64,000 nucleotides of DNA from the NCBI GenBank assembly GCA_052033915.1, contig JBPOJF010000009.1, forward strand, positions 107,861 through 171,860, in the 5' to 3' direction. The position numbers were made by a program, and so were the translations under genes. Positions 47,057-56,254 of the stretch are shown here, one piece after another. The stretch is from CALMZY01 sp052033915 (GTDB lineage Bacteria > Verrucomicrobiota > Kiritimatiellia > CAIQIC01 > JAGNIJ01). The notes under the pieces were generated by a model. It had not been told where the DNA came from. It made no database searches and saw only the letters and a list, made by a program, of their open reading frames with translations. Every line of letters begins with the position of its first letter. The stretch's first letter is position 1.

Positions 47057-48724
47057 ATGCTGACATCTCTTCGCGTTAAAAATCTGGCGCTCGTGGAGAA
47101 TATCCGGGTCGATTTCAGGCCCGGGCTGAACGTGATCACGGGCGAGACCGGCGCGGGCAAGTCCATGCTGATCGGCGCGCTCCACCTTCTTCTCGGCGAT
47201 CGCGCGGACCGCGAACTGATCCGCTCCGGAGAGGAGGCCTGCGGCGCGGAGGCCGCATTCCACCTCGCCGACGCGTCGGATATCGATGGGGTACTCGAGG
47301 AATGCGGGTTGAGCCCGTGCGAGGACGGACAGCTCATTATCCGGCGCATCATCAAAGCGTCCGGTTCCAGCCAGAACCTGGTCAACGACAGCCCGGTGAC
47401 GCTGCAGGTTCTTAAACGCCTCGGCGAGCTTCTCGTGGACATGCACGGACCGCACGACCACCAGTCGTTGTTGAGTCCCGAGTCCCAGATCGAATTGCTC
47501 GATGCGTTCGGCCGTTTGTGGGACGAGCGCGCCGCGTACGAGGAGGTATTCCGTCAAATTCAGGCGCTGGAGGAGAAACGCGCCGCCCTGCAGGGCATGG
47601 GCGAAAGCGTCGAAGAGCAGATCGATCTTCTGACGTATCGCGTCAAGGAAATCGAAGAAGCCGCGCCGGTCGAAGGGGAGGAAGAACAGGTTCAGCAGGA
47701 GCATCTGATGGTCGGCAACGCCCAGCGGATCCTCGAACTGAGCGGCGGCGTGCTGAACGCGCTGTCGGAGGGGGAGGGGTCGGCGTTCGACGCCCTGGCA
47801 GGCGCGCAGAAAAGCCTGGAGGAACTGTCCCGGCTGGTTCCCGAGGCGAAAGCCTGGCGCGAGGAAACTCAGGCGGCGGCGGTGCGGATTCAGGAATTGA
47901 GCGCGACGATTCACGGTTTGGCGGACCGCGTGGAAGGCGACCCGGCGCGGCTCGATTGGCTGGACCGGCGGCTCTCGACGTACCAGCGGCTGAAGAAGAA
48001 ATACGCGCCCACGGTTCCGGAAATTCTTGCGATTCTGGATCAGTCCAGGGAACGCCTGCGAACGCTCGAAACGCGGGGCGAACAACTCGCGGCGCTGGGC
48101 GTGGAAATCGAGAAGGCGAAGACAGTGTTGTTCAAACACGGCATGTCCTTGCGCAAGAAGCGGCAGGCCGCGGCGATCAAGCTGGGGGAGGCGGTCACGG
48201 ACGAATTACGCGCGCTGGGCTTCAGCCACGGGTCGTTCTCCGTGGGCCTGGAGTTGTCCGAGCCGGCGCTGTCCGGGCTCGACAAAGTCGAGTTCGGATT
48301 CGCGCCGAACGCCGGCGAGTCGATGCGGCCCCTGCGGGCGATCGCGTCCAGCGGCGAGATTTCGCGCGTCATGCTGGCGACGAAAGTCGTGCTGGCGGCG
48401 CACGATCGGATCCCGGTGATGGTTTTTGACGAAATTGACGCGAACGTCGGCGGTGAGATGGGCAATGCCGTTGGCCGGAAGCTGGCCGAGGTGGCGGAGA
48501 AGCACCAGGTCATCTGCATCACGCATCTTCCGCAGGTCGCGGTTTTCGGGGCGCATCACCTGGCGGTCAGCAAATCCGTGCGCGATGGCCGCACGTCCAC
48601 GGCCGTTCACCCGCTGGCCGAAAAGGAGCGCGTCGAGGAAGTGGCGCGGATGCTGGGCGGACGGGACCTCACGAGCGTCACGCTCAAGCACGCGCGGGAA
48701 ATGATCGAAAGCGTTTCGGAATAG
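47057..48724 (+). CDS. recN: DNA repair protein RecN
   Basis: A 555-residue SMC-like ATPase for double-strand break repair. LTSLRVKNLALVENIRVDF opens the protein, Walker A GETGAGKS is at about 30-37, MHGPHDHQSLL at about 135, a coiled-coil middle (about 160-345), the signature SSGEISRVMLATK at about 433 and Walker B VMVFDEIDANVGGEMG at about 454, with THLPQVA after it. The length is standard. The ATG at 47057 was chosen as it begins the conserved N-terminus. It starts 86 bases after tRNA-Met. Confidence 0.95.
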   Translation: MLTSLRVKNLALVENIRVDFRPGLNVITGETGAGKSMLIGALHLLLGDRADRELIRSGEEACGAEAAFHLADASDIDGVLEECGLSPCEDGQLIIRRIIKASGSSQNLVNDSPVTLQVLKRLGELLVDMHGPHDHQSLLSPESQIELLDAFGRLWDERAAYEEVFRQIQALEEKRAALQGMGESVEEQIDLLTYRVKEIEEAAPVEGEEEQVQQEHLMVGNAQRILELSGGVLNALSEGEGSAFDALAGAQKSLEELSRLVPEAKAWREETQAAAVRIQELSATIHGLADRVEGDPARLDWLDRRLSTYQRLKKKYAPTVPEILAILDQSRERLRTLETRGEQLAALGVEIEKAKTVLFKHGMSLRKKRQAAAIKLGEAVTDELRALGFSHGSFSVGLELSEPALSGLDKVEFGFAPNAGESMRPLRAIASSGEISRVMLATKVVLAAHDRIPVMVFDEIDANVGGEMGNAVGRKLAEVAEKHQVICITHLPQVAVFGAHHLAVSKSVRDGRTSTAVHPLAEKERVEEVARMLGGRDLTSVTLKHAREMIESVSE

Positions 48725-48937
48725 ACAACGCGCGGCGCATATGGGACGATTCGTATCGATAGGCAATTCCACAAGGCCGCTCTCTGGACTCAAGACGAGC
48801 ATTTCAAAGACATCGCGGGCGTGAAGTTTCGCACAAGAAATGAATGCCCAAACCAGCGCCTCCGGTCTGCTCGCCTGCCGAGGCGGAAGCCGAGCGGTTG
48901 AGGCGTAACGTTGGGGCAGGCGGTGGGTGGCGATGCG

Positions 48938-51900
48938 CTACTCCCCGGCGAGCAGTGTCTGAACGGTGAATCGCAGCCGGGCGGTGTCGTCCGGTGTGAG
49001 CGGGATGTCTTCTTCGATCCGAGGCACGGCTTGGCGGACGAATTCCGCGAGCTGCGGGCGCGTCCAGTTCATCTTGTCCTGCAGCAGGAGCAGGTAGTCG
49101 ATATCCTGCTGCGCGCGCCGCAGGGCCTTGAGCCGGAGGGACGGCAGGGGGCCATCGGTCTCCAGGGGCAGGCCGCAGTGGATCAGCGATTGCGGCTGGG
49201 GACTGGCCAGGTGTTCAGGCCGCCCGACGACATCGCGGAGGGTCCACCCGTCGGCGCCTTCGAGGAAGGAGCGAAGGCAGAGGGTTTCGATTTCCGCGAT
49301 GTCGTTTCCGAGCGGCAGGGATTCCGTCTGCATCCAGAGCGTTTCACCGGTTGTGGCGACTCTGCGGCGGAGGAGTTGCCACGCCGCGGGCGACTGGTCC
49401 AGCGTGGAGAGGATGGAGAACCGGTCGAAGCCGTATTGCGCGAGGACCGCAGGATCGGGCACGTTGACTCGGAATGCGAATTGCCCGCCGGGGAACGAAG
49501 AGGCCTCGGTCTGGCACACCTGGGCGAAGGCTTCCAGGGCGAGGAAGTCGTCGCGGTACAAGGGTTGGCCGAGGAACCACGGGGGCGCCTTTCCTTCGTA
49601 GTTCTCGACCGGCCCGTTGTTCAGCCACACGTGCGCCGTGGTATTCGAAATGTTGAGCGTTTTGAAATGACCGGCGAACAGGCCGAGCGCCGCGCGGAAT
49701 GCGCGCCAGTAATCGCTGTCCATGCAACTGTAGATGTTGTCCGACGCGCCGGCAAAGACCCTGAGGCCCCCCGGCCTGGCCGCCTCGTCGTCCCCGCAGA
49801 GATAGCCGTCCAGGAAAGGCGTCGGCCAGTTCTCGAAGATCGGCAGGATGAAGTGGCCCGCGTGCGGCCGGCTCTGGCCGTCCTTGGAGAACGGGTCGCT
49901 GACGAGATAGCTCATGAAGCGCTGGTCCCAATCCGCCCACGTGGACACGGAAAGGTTCGCGCCTTTTCCGGCGGTCGTCGGGACCACCTGGGCGGGCCAC
50001 ACGCCGTTGCGGGCGTACGGCACAAAAGCCAGCGTGCAGCGATGATCGCTCGCGATCTGCTGGTAGGCGCGCTCAATCGGCATGGCTTCGGCGACCTTGG
50101 CGATGTCTTTCTTGTACAACTGGGCGACGGAAAAAGGCACGGGCAGTTCGATGGCGAAGCGGGGCTGGTCCGGCATTCGGATGGGCAGCACGTCCAGCAC
50201 GACATTCAGCCGGCTCTCGCTGCCGTTACCGCTCACGAGGCCGATCTGGCCGTGGTATGCGCCTTTCTCGGCCTTGGCCGGCACGTGAAGTTCGGCGTAG
50301 ACCGATTGCGCTCTCTGTTCTCGCGGGGCGTTGTCGAGCGACAGCTTGTCCTGGAGCGGGACGAGAACATCGCCGAGCCATTCCGCGGCTTGCGGGGAGG
50401 AGCCGACCTGCGAATACCGCGTCTGGAACAGCTTCAGGTGCTTGCCCGAAATCGCTTTCCTGGAGCCCTTGAAATCCTGAATCCTGAACTCCACCTCAGG
50501 GAATTCGTCCTTCTTGCGGATGAACGAGAAGACAAAGCCGACGGTCTCATTCCGGGCCGCGCGCAACCGGAGGGTCCGGGTGTTGCGATCCCAGAGGCTT
50601 GATGTCTCGGCAGGCCCTTGTCTCCCGGCTTCCTCATCCCACGGAGTTCCCCTGACCGGATCGGTCTTGATCAACTCGTCGGTTATGCGCAGGCCCAAGG
50701 CGCCCTCGGCGACCTCGATCGGGGTGGTCTCGTAGGCGTTCGGCGTCCGGCCTTCGGGATAGGCGGCGGGCGGCGGTGTCTTCAGGCAGACTTCGCTGAT
50801 CGGCCCCGCCTGCCCGGCTTCGTCCCGCGCGCGGATGAAGAAGGTATAGGTCGTGTTCGGTTCGAGATTCTCGATGATCATCTGATCCGTCTGGCCCTGA
50901 GGCTGGGGCCACGGGATTTTGTACTGCGGAAGCGCCGTCGCGTCCTCGAACTGCGCCGGGCTTCGGGCGTAGCGCACGTCGTACATGAACGCCTGGCCCT
51001 TGTTTTCATCGTCGCCGGGCGCGATCCATGTCAGGAGAACGCCGACGCTTTCCTTGTGCCGGAGACCGGGATGCGCGTGGGCTTTCAGGCGGGCGACCGC
51101 GCCGGGCGGCTTGATGTCGATCAAGCCGCCTTCCACTTCAAAGTAGTGGCTGTTGTCCGTGTTCTCGCGGCTGGCGAAGACGGCCGGGATGCCGATCTGT
51201 CCCTTTTCATCCGTGATGGCAATCGTATTGGCCGCGCCGGCCACCAGGGCCTGGAGGATCATCGGATCGACCGGGATCGACACCCACTGGTCCGCTTCGA
51301 GAATGGGTTTCAGCAAAGACGAATAGGCAATCAGCGACTGCCCGTTTCCCCGGATGAGGTGGGTGAGGGGGCTGCGATCTTCGCGCCACGGCATCTTGCC
51401 GAGATCGCCCCAGCGGTACGTGGCGCCGTCGGCGGCGGGCGTCTTGAGCGTGCCGCCGCCTTCTTCCCATCCCGCCGTCAGCGCGGTGAACCCGAGCGAG
51501 TGAATCTGGCCGCGCAGAAGTTTGGCGTTCCACGTTGCCTTGGTGATCGTCCAGCCGGTGATTTTGCTGAGGTCGTACCGCGCAAGAATGACGCTGCTGT
51601 TGCCCTGGAGCGGCAACTCGGTGTCCGCGCCGCCGTTCGCTTCCCGGGCGTTGGGGAGGATCGGCACACAGGTATCTGCCATCGGGCGCGTGAACGACTG
51701 CTGAACGAGGGCGCGCTCCACGAAACCGGCGGTCCAGGGTCTCGTCGGCGGCAACTTGATGGCCGACATGTTCACCGGCGCTTTCGCCGGGGGCTTGGCC
51801 GCCGGCGTCGCGACGGGGAGCGCTTTGGGTACGGGTGAAGGTTTGGCGGGCGGTGACTCGACGGCGGGCGGCGCTGGTTTGGCCTCTCCGCTTTTTACAA

Positions 51901-52105
51901 TGATCGTGGAACCGGGCGGAAGGGCGAGCGATTCGATGCGGCCCGTCTCCTCGCTTTTCGCCTTGTGGTAGGATCTGAAGAAAATGCCGCCGAGCGCGAT
52001 CGCCGTGATTGCGGCGGTAACGTAAATGATTCCGGAAACGAAGTTGAAAGGACGGGGCTTCCTGTAAGGAAGGTGCGATATGTGCCGTTGTTTCTTCCTG
52101 GCCAT
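48938..52105 (-). CDS. Large membrane-anchored protein with FN3 and DUF4091-like domains
   Basis: A 1055-residue protein. One N-terminal membrane helix (about 20-43, FVSGIIYVTAAITAIALGGI) is followed by a Pro/Ala-rich linker (about 65-115), a DNRLRE-like beta domain (about 120-310), a fibronectin type III domain (about 345-445; IIENLEPNTTYTFFIRARDE), a beta region, and a glycosidase-like C-terminal half ending PSLRLKALRRAQQDIDYLLL, typical of DUF4091. It is likely exposed outside the inner membrane and acts on or binds glycans; no catalytic residue can be named. It follows the wzt-like gene by 149 bases on the same strand. Confidence 0.7.
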   Translation of the reverse strand: MARKKQRHISHLPYRKPRPFNFVSGIIYVTAAITAIALGGIFFRSYHKAKSEETGRIESLALPPGSTIIVKSGEAKPAPPAVESPPAKPSPVPKALPVATPAAKPPAKAPVNMSAIKLPPTRPWTAGFVERALVQQSFTRPMADTCVPILPNAREANGGADTELPLQGNSSVILARYDLSKITGWTITKATWNAKLLRGQIHSLGFTALTAGWEEGGGTLKTPAADGATYRWGDLGKMPWREDRSPLTHLIRGNGQSLIAYSSLLKPILEADQWVSIPVDPMILQALVAGAANTIAITDEKGQIGIPAVFASRENTDNSHYFEVEGGLIDIKPPGAVARLKAHAHPGLRHKESVGVLLTWIAPGDDENKGQAFMYDVRYARSPAQFEDATALPQYKIPWPQPQGQTDQMIIENLEPNTTYTFFIRARDEAGQAGPISEVCLKTPPPAAYPEGRTPNAYETTPIEVAEGALGLRITDELIKTDPVRGTPWDEEAGRQGPAETSSLWDRNTRTLRLRAARNETVGFVFSFIRKKDEFPEVEFRIQDFKGSRKAISGKHLKLFQTRYSQVGSSPQAAEWLGDVLVPLQDKLSLDNAPREQRAQSVYAELHVPAKAEKGAYHGQIGLVSGNGSESRLNVVLDVLPIRMPDQPRFAIELPVPFSVAQLYKKDIAKVAEAMPIERAYQQIASDHRCTLAFVPYARNGVWPAQVVPTTAGKGANLSVSTWADWDQRFMSYLVSDPFSKDGQSRPHAGHFILPIFENWPTPFLDGYLCGDDEAARPGGLRVFAGASDNIYSCMDSDYWRAFRAALGLFAGHFKTLNISNTTAHVWLNNGPVENYEGKAPPWFLGQPLYRDDFLALEAFAQVCQTEASSFPGGQFAFRVNVPDPAVLAQYGFDRFSILSTLDQSPAAWQLLRRRVATTGETLWMQTESLPLGNDIAEIETLCLRSFLEGADGWTLRDVVGRPEHLASPQPQSLIHCGLPLETDGPLPSLRLKALRRAQQDIDYLLLLQDKMNWTRPQLAEFVRQAVPRIEEDIPLTPDDTARLRFTVQTLLAGE

Positions 52106-52254
52106 CGGATACAACCCTGCAAATCCTGAGCCGAGGCGTTTCGACTATCCCCGTGAATAGCCGCAGTTTATCCGAACCCGCCGGGCAAGACAAGGGCCGG
52201 AACCGGGAAGCGTCCGAACCGGCGTGACGTTGTCCAACCGGTTGTCGTTCGCGA

Positions 52255-53445
52255 TCATGTCTTCGGAGCGGTTTCCCACGAGGAATTCAGGTGGAAGACG
52301 CCGAGGGTCTCCGTCGGATTCTTCACGCCGAAGGGGTAGTAGTCTTCCCGGCGGTGATACTGTATCGCGTGATCCCACGAGTGGATGGAAAGCGACAGGA
52401 AGAAGTTGCCCTGCATCAGGGTCAGGGGATCGAGGCGAAGCCGGAGGGTTCCTTCGCCTTCAATGGCCTCGATGGAATACCTGGCGATCTGCGTGTTGGA
52501 GCCGAAGACGTAGAAGCCGTTGCCGGTCTTGATGGAAAAGCCGAACACGGGCTTCTCGATCCGCTTCCTGGCCTTGTAGGAAATATCGACCAGCATCGGC
52601 TTGCCCGTGGTGAACGTCGCCGCCTCGCGGCCGGCTTCGTCGCGCAGGCGTACGTCGGCGAACTCGACGTCGCGCGTGCCGAACTCCTGCGTGTAAAGAT
52701 AGCCGCCTTCGCCCATGTAGGACTTGATGTAGGTGAGCATTACATCGGGCGGGGCGCCCCGCGACACGAGGCGGCCGTGATGGATCAGGAAGGCCTCGTC
52801 GCAGAATTCCTCCACGGTCTGCAACGCGTGGCTGACGAACAGCAGGGTCTTGCCCTTCCTCTGGAAATCGCGGATGCGGTCCAGGCATTTGAGCTGGAAC
52901 GCGATGTCGCCCACCGCCAGGACTTCGTCGATCAGCAGGATGTCCGGGTTCATCTCGACGGCGACGGAAAACCCGAGCCGGACGTACATGCCGCTCGAGT
53001 AGTGCTTCACCGGCATGTCGATGAAATCGCGCAATCCCGAGAAATCCACGATGTGGTCGAAGCGCTTCCGGATGTCTTCGCGCGGGATGCCGAGGATCGC
53101 GGCGTTCAGATAGACGTTCTCGCGGCCGGTCAGGTCGGGATGGAACCCGGCGCCCAGTTCCAGCAGCGACGAGATGCGCCCCTTCGCGGTCACCGTGCCG
53201 GAGGTCGGCGTGATCGTGCCCGCGACGAGCCCGAGGAGAGAGCTTTTGCCCGAGCCGTTCGGGCCGACGACCCCGATGGTCCGGCCCGCGGGAATCTCGA
53301 ACGACACATCCCGCATGGCCCAGAACCGCTCGTTCATCCGGTTCTTGAACGGATTGACGAGCCTGCTGAACAGCGTCGGCGGCGCGTTCCCGCGCACGCG
53401 GTAGCACTTGCTCAGGTTTCTGGCTTCTATGGCGTTGGTCGTCAC
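52255..53445 (-). CDS. Polysaccharide ABC exporter ATPase (Wzt-like)
   Basis: A 396-residue ATPase: Walker A VVGPNGSGKSSLL (about 59-71), Q-loop region, signature HYSSGMYVRLGFSVA (about 150), Walker B DILLIDEVLAVGD (about 170) and H-loop LFVSHAL. A C-terminal Wzt-type beta-sandwich (about 265-390) would select the glycan cap, as in O-antigen exporters. The GTG at 53445 overlaps the permease stop (GTGA). The DVSFEIPAGRTIGVVGPN pattern is typical of this family. Confidence 0.92.
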   Translation of the reverse strand: MTTNAIEARNLSKCYRVRGNAPPTLFSRLVNPFKNRMNERFWAMRDVSFEIPAGRTIGVVGPNGSGKSSLLGLVAGTITPTSGTVTAKGRISSLLELGAGFHPDLTGRENVYLNAAILGIPREDIRKRFDHIVDFSGLRDFIDMPVKHYSSGMYVRLGFSVAVEMNPDILLIDEVLAVGDIAFQLKCLDRIRDFQRKGKTLLFVSHALQTVEEFCDEAFLIHHGRLVSRGAPPDVMLTYIKSYMGEGGYLYTQEFGTRDVEFADVRLRDEAGREAATFTTGKPMLVDISYKARKRIEKPVFGFSIKTGNGFYVFGSNTQIARYSIEAIEGEGTLRLRLDPLTLMQGNFFLSLSIHSWDHAIQYHRREDYYPFGVKNPTETLGVFHLNSSWETAPKT

Positions 53446-54242
53446 AGCATGTCCGCGAAATTCTTTTCCGAACGTTGGAAAACGATCCCGGCGATCCACA
53501 GGAAAACGAGCGGAAGAACGAGGGCCGCGATCGTGTACGGCGTCCACGGGAACACCTCGCCCGGGATCGTCAGGGCCCGGTACCCGGTGATGATCACGGC
53601 CATGGGGTTGAGCATGTAAAGATTAGCCAGGAGCGGGCTCGCCGAGGCGGCGCGCTCCACGAACGAAAGGTCGTACATGACCGGGCTTACGAAGAACCAC
53701 GCGCTGAGCAGGACGCCGACCAGGTGCTGGGTGTCCCGGAAATACACGTTCGCGCTGGACATGATCAGCGCCAGCCCGAGGTTGAACAGGGTGTGGTAGA
53801 GGATCAGGACGGGAAGGGCCAGCGACCACGGGCTGATCGTCGTTCCCTTCAGGCCGAGCAGGAGGAAGAGGATGACGAACTGCACGGCGAGGCTGAGCAG
53901 GAAGTTCACCAGGTTGGCGAGCGTGTTGGCCAGCGGCAGGATGAACCGCGGAAAGTACACCTTCTTCACCAGGTTGGAACTCCCGGTGACGCAGGTCATG
54001 CCGCCGTTCACGCAGAGCGCCGTGAACTGCCAGGCGAACACGCCGATGATGATGTTCTCGACCGGCACGCCGCGCCCGGCGAGCAGGCGCAGGAAGAAGA
54101 CGTAGATCACCGCCATGAAGAGCGGGGTGAGAAGGCTCCAGAGAAAGCCGAGCACGGAGCCCTTGTACTTGCTCTTCAACTCGCGCGAAACGAGATTCGC
54201 CACCAGCTCGCGCCGCTCCATGATTGTGCGAATAATGCTCAT
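53442..54242 (-). CDS. Polysaccharide ABC exporter permease (Wzm-like, ABC-2)
   Basis: A permease of about 266 residues. It starts with an amphipathic N-terminus (IRTIMERRELVANLVSRELK), then six helices, with the conserved SKYKGSVLGFLWSLLTPL block and MNPMAVIITGYRALTI-like region near the end. It moves lipid-linked glycans or teichoic-acid-like polymers across the inner membrane with the downstream ATPase. The ATG at 54242 is preferred, as it gives the family-standard N-terminus and AGG lies six bases upstream; an ATG at 54290 adds 16 residues. The last codons lie in a TTTTCCAA-type palindrome. Confidence 0.9.
   Translation of the reverse strand: MSIIRTIMERRELVANLVSRELKSKYKGSVLGFLWSLLTPLFMAVIYVFFLRLLAGRGVPVENIIIGVFAWQFTALCVNGGMTCVTGSSNLVKKVYFPRFILPLANTLANLVNFLLSLAVQFVILFLLLGLKGTTISPWSLALPVLILYHTLFNLGLALIMSSANVYFRDTQHLVGVLLSAWFFVSPVMYDLSFVERAASASPLLANLYMLNPMAVIITGYRALTIPGEVFPWTPYTIAALVLPLVFLWIAGIVFQRSEKNFADML
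53461..53484. repeat. TTTTCC palindrome at the permease 3' end (D3)
   Basis: TTCTTTTCCGAACGTTGGAA followed by AACG is a single, slightly diverged copy of the TTTTCCAA-N3-TTGGAAAA element, located about 17 bases inside the end of the permease gene. Confidence 0.6.
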
Positions 54243-54320
54243 GCTGACCCTGCGCAGGACCCGGCCGCCTTCACGCGGCGCGGATGACATCCGGACTGTA
54301 ACGAACTGGTCATGGATATC

Positions 54321-54806
54321 CTACTTCTTTTCCAGCGCTTCCATCAGGACCGTCACGCGCGCGCTGGCGGGCGACTTCTCCGACGCGGTGGCGTGGAACT
54401 CGATCAGCCGCCACGGCGGGCGGGATTCCTCCGCCCGGGCGAGGAACCGGACGAGATCGGCGAGCTTCACGTTGTCGAAGGAGGCCTCCGTGCTTCGGAC
54501 GGACCAGCCTTCAGCGGCGGGCCGGCTTTCGCGCGGGCGGAGGCTCGGCCGATTGTCGGGCATGACGGCGGCGGCGAGATCGGCGAGCGGCGGGGCCGCC
54601 TGTGTCGGAAGCCGGTTGAACTTGTCCACGGCGGCGAGATCGCGCGACCGCTCGCTCTGGAGGGCGCGCAAGCGCTCCAGGTCCTTGCCCCGCCGCTTCA
54701 GCACGTCGGCCGATTGCGGCGCCCGGAGGATCGAATCCGCCGTCATGAAGATGCCGAGAGCGCAGGCGATCGCGGCCAGCGAGGCCATGAGGGTTTCACG
54801 TTTCAC
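54321..54806 (-). CDS. Second GspM-like protein
   Basis: A 161-residue bitopic protein with one helix at about 7-24 (MASLAAIACALGIFMTA), a coiled-coil stretch (about 33-65) and a C-terminal ferredoxin-like part (VRSTEASFDNVKLADLVRFL, then ARVTVLMEALEKK). It resembles GspM/PilO in layout and lies directly after a GspL-like gene with a four-base overlap. Sequence is far from the gspM at 14002, so it is a separate set. The start is an ATG with no good alternative. Confidence 0.7.
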   Translation of the reverse strand: MKRETLMASLAAIACALGIFMTADSILRAPQSADVLKRRGKDLERLRALQSERSRDLAAVDKFNRLPTQAAPPLADLAAAVMPDNRPSLRPRESRPAAEGWSVRSTEASFDNVKLADLVRFLARAEESRPPWRLIEFHATASEKSPASARVTVLMEALEKK

Positions 54807-56242
54807 GGGACCGCCTCCCCGCCGGCTGCCCGCCGGGCCTTGAGAGTGAAGTGTACGCGTTCGTCAGCGCCGGCGTCCTGCTGCTGGATGTCCGTTGTAA
54901 AGCCGAGATGGCGCAGGAGTCCGGCGAGCCGTTCGCTCTGGGACCATTCGGCGGCCGTACCCCGGATGATCGCGTCATCTTTCTTCAGCGAAAGGAACTC
55001 GATCGTCATGTTCTGCCGGCGGGCGAGATCGACGATCCCGCCGACGAGGTTCATCAGGGAGGGCTCGAACGCTTCGAGGAACGGCGCGGTGAGGGGCGCC
55101 TGCTCGCGCCCGGCGCGCTCGGCGACGAGCACTTCCTGTCCGCGCGGCACGCGGCTTGTCCGGGACATCTGCCGGGCCAGGGACGTCAGTTCCTCCTGGA
55201 CGGCCTCCTTCTGCTTCGCGAGCCGCAGACGCCAGCCGGCGTTCAGCCCGCACAGAACGAGGCCCGCGGCGAGGAACACGGCGGCGATCCGCGTTTTTTC
55301 CCGGCTGCGGTGGCGCAGTTCCTCCGGGTGCGCGAGCGCGCCCAGCCGGAAATTGCAGGCGAGCGTCTGGTTGTCCAGGACGCTCCCGGCGATGCCGCGC
55401 GCAAGAAACCGGGCGGGATCGCGCGCCGAAAGAAACGCGATGTCTCCGAAGGACTCGAATTCCGCTTCCAGGGCGCGGGTAAAGGATTTGGATATCGCCG
55501 GTCCCGTCCAGACCCACTGCGCGGCGGGCGCGCCCTGTTCCGGAATATGGGAACGCAGCAACTGCTGAGCCCTCTGGATGAAACGGCGCGCGGGCTCGGA
55601 GTCCGCGGTTTCCAGCGCGGCGGCCCCGGCGCGAAGGCTGTGCGTGTTGAGAAATTCCGCGCCGCGTCCGAATACCAGGGTGCTGTGATCGACGCCGATG
55701 TACGCGATGACCCGCAAGGCGTCGCGCTCGGCGGGAATCTCGCGCCGGCCCTGCGCCCAGAGGGCCAGCGCTTCGTGGTCCAGGCGCATCGGCTCGATGC
55801 CGGCCCGCCGGAAAAGTTCCAGCCGCGCGGCGATGTCGCTCGTGCGCGCCGCCACGGCGAGCGCGTCGATCCGGCCGTCGCCCGATTCGCGGAAATGAAT
55901 GGTGTCGTGGACGCATTCTTCCAGGGGGAACGGGAGCTGGATGTCGAGCAGGGAGGGGGCGACCTTGCGCGCCTTGGTCCGGGACGCGAGCGGCGTTTGC
56001 AGCCAGCGCGCGAAGCTCTCGCTGGACGGCAGGCAGGCGGCGAGGACGGCCTGGCCCTTGTTCATTTCGTTCCGGATGGAATCCAGAACGTCCGCCGGCA
56101 CGGAGCCCGGGTCTTCGTCGTACACGACGGAAGTCTCGGCGTCCTTGCCGCGGCGGCGCGCGGATTTGACGATGACGAGCCGGCCGGGCGAGAGATCCGC
56201 GCCGTAGGCGGTGTTTACCTGGTAGACCAAGGAATCCGGCAC
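54803..56242 (-). CDS. Second GspL/PilM-like protein
   Basis: A 479-residue protein with an actin-like cytoplasmic half (LASRTKARKVAPSLLDIQLP, a PilM/GspL-type element at about 81-100; VIAYIGVDHSTLVFGRGAEF at about 183), one helix at about 320-340 (IAAVFLAAGLVLCGLNAGWR), then a coiled coil and a periplasmic ferredoxin-like end. The layout matches GspL. It differs strongly from the first copy at 12593. It follows the GspK-like gene by 12 bases. Confidence 0.72.
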   Translation of the reverse strand: MPDSLVYQVNTAYGADLSPGRLVIVKSARRRGKDAETSVVYDEDPGSVPADVLDSIRNEMNKGQAVLAACLPSSESFARWLQTPLASRTKARKVAPSLLDIQLPFPLEECVHDTIHFRESGDGRIDALAVAARTSDIAARLELFRRAGIEPMRLDHEALALWAQGRREIPAERDALRVIAYIGVDHSTLVFGRGAEFLNTHSLRAGAAALETADSEPARRFIQRAQQLLRSHIPEQGAPAAQWVWTGPAISKSFTRALEAEFESFGDIAFLSARDPARFLARGIAGSVLDNQTLACNFRLGALAHPEELRHRSREKTRIAAVFLAAGLVLCGLNAGWRLRLAKQKEAVQEELTSLARQMSRTSRVPRGQEVLVAERAGREQAPLTAPFLEAFEPSLMNLVGGIVDLARRQNMTIEFLSLKKDDAIIRGTAAEWSQSERLAGLLRHLGFTTDIQQQDAGADERVHFTLKARRAAGGEAVP

Positions 56243-56254
56243 ATCATGTCTCCA

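Noticed and set aside
48725..48937. Possible integron attC-like site between recN and the DUF4091 gene (GGCGTAACGTT near 48901)
   Set aside because: Only one core-like word is present, with no matching inverted partner at the right spacing, no cassette genes and no integrase.
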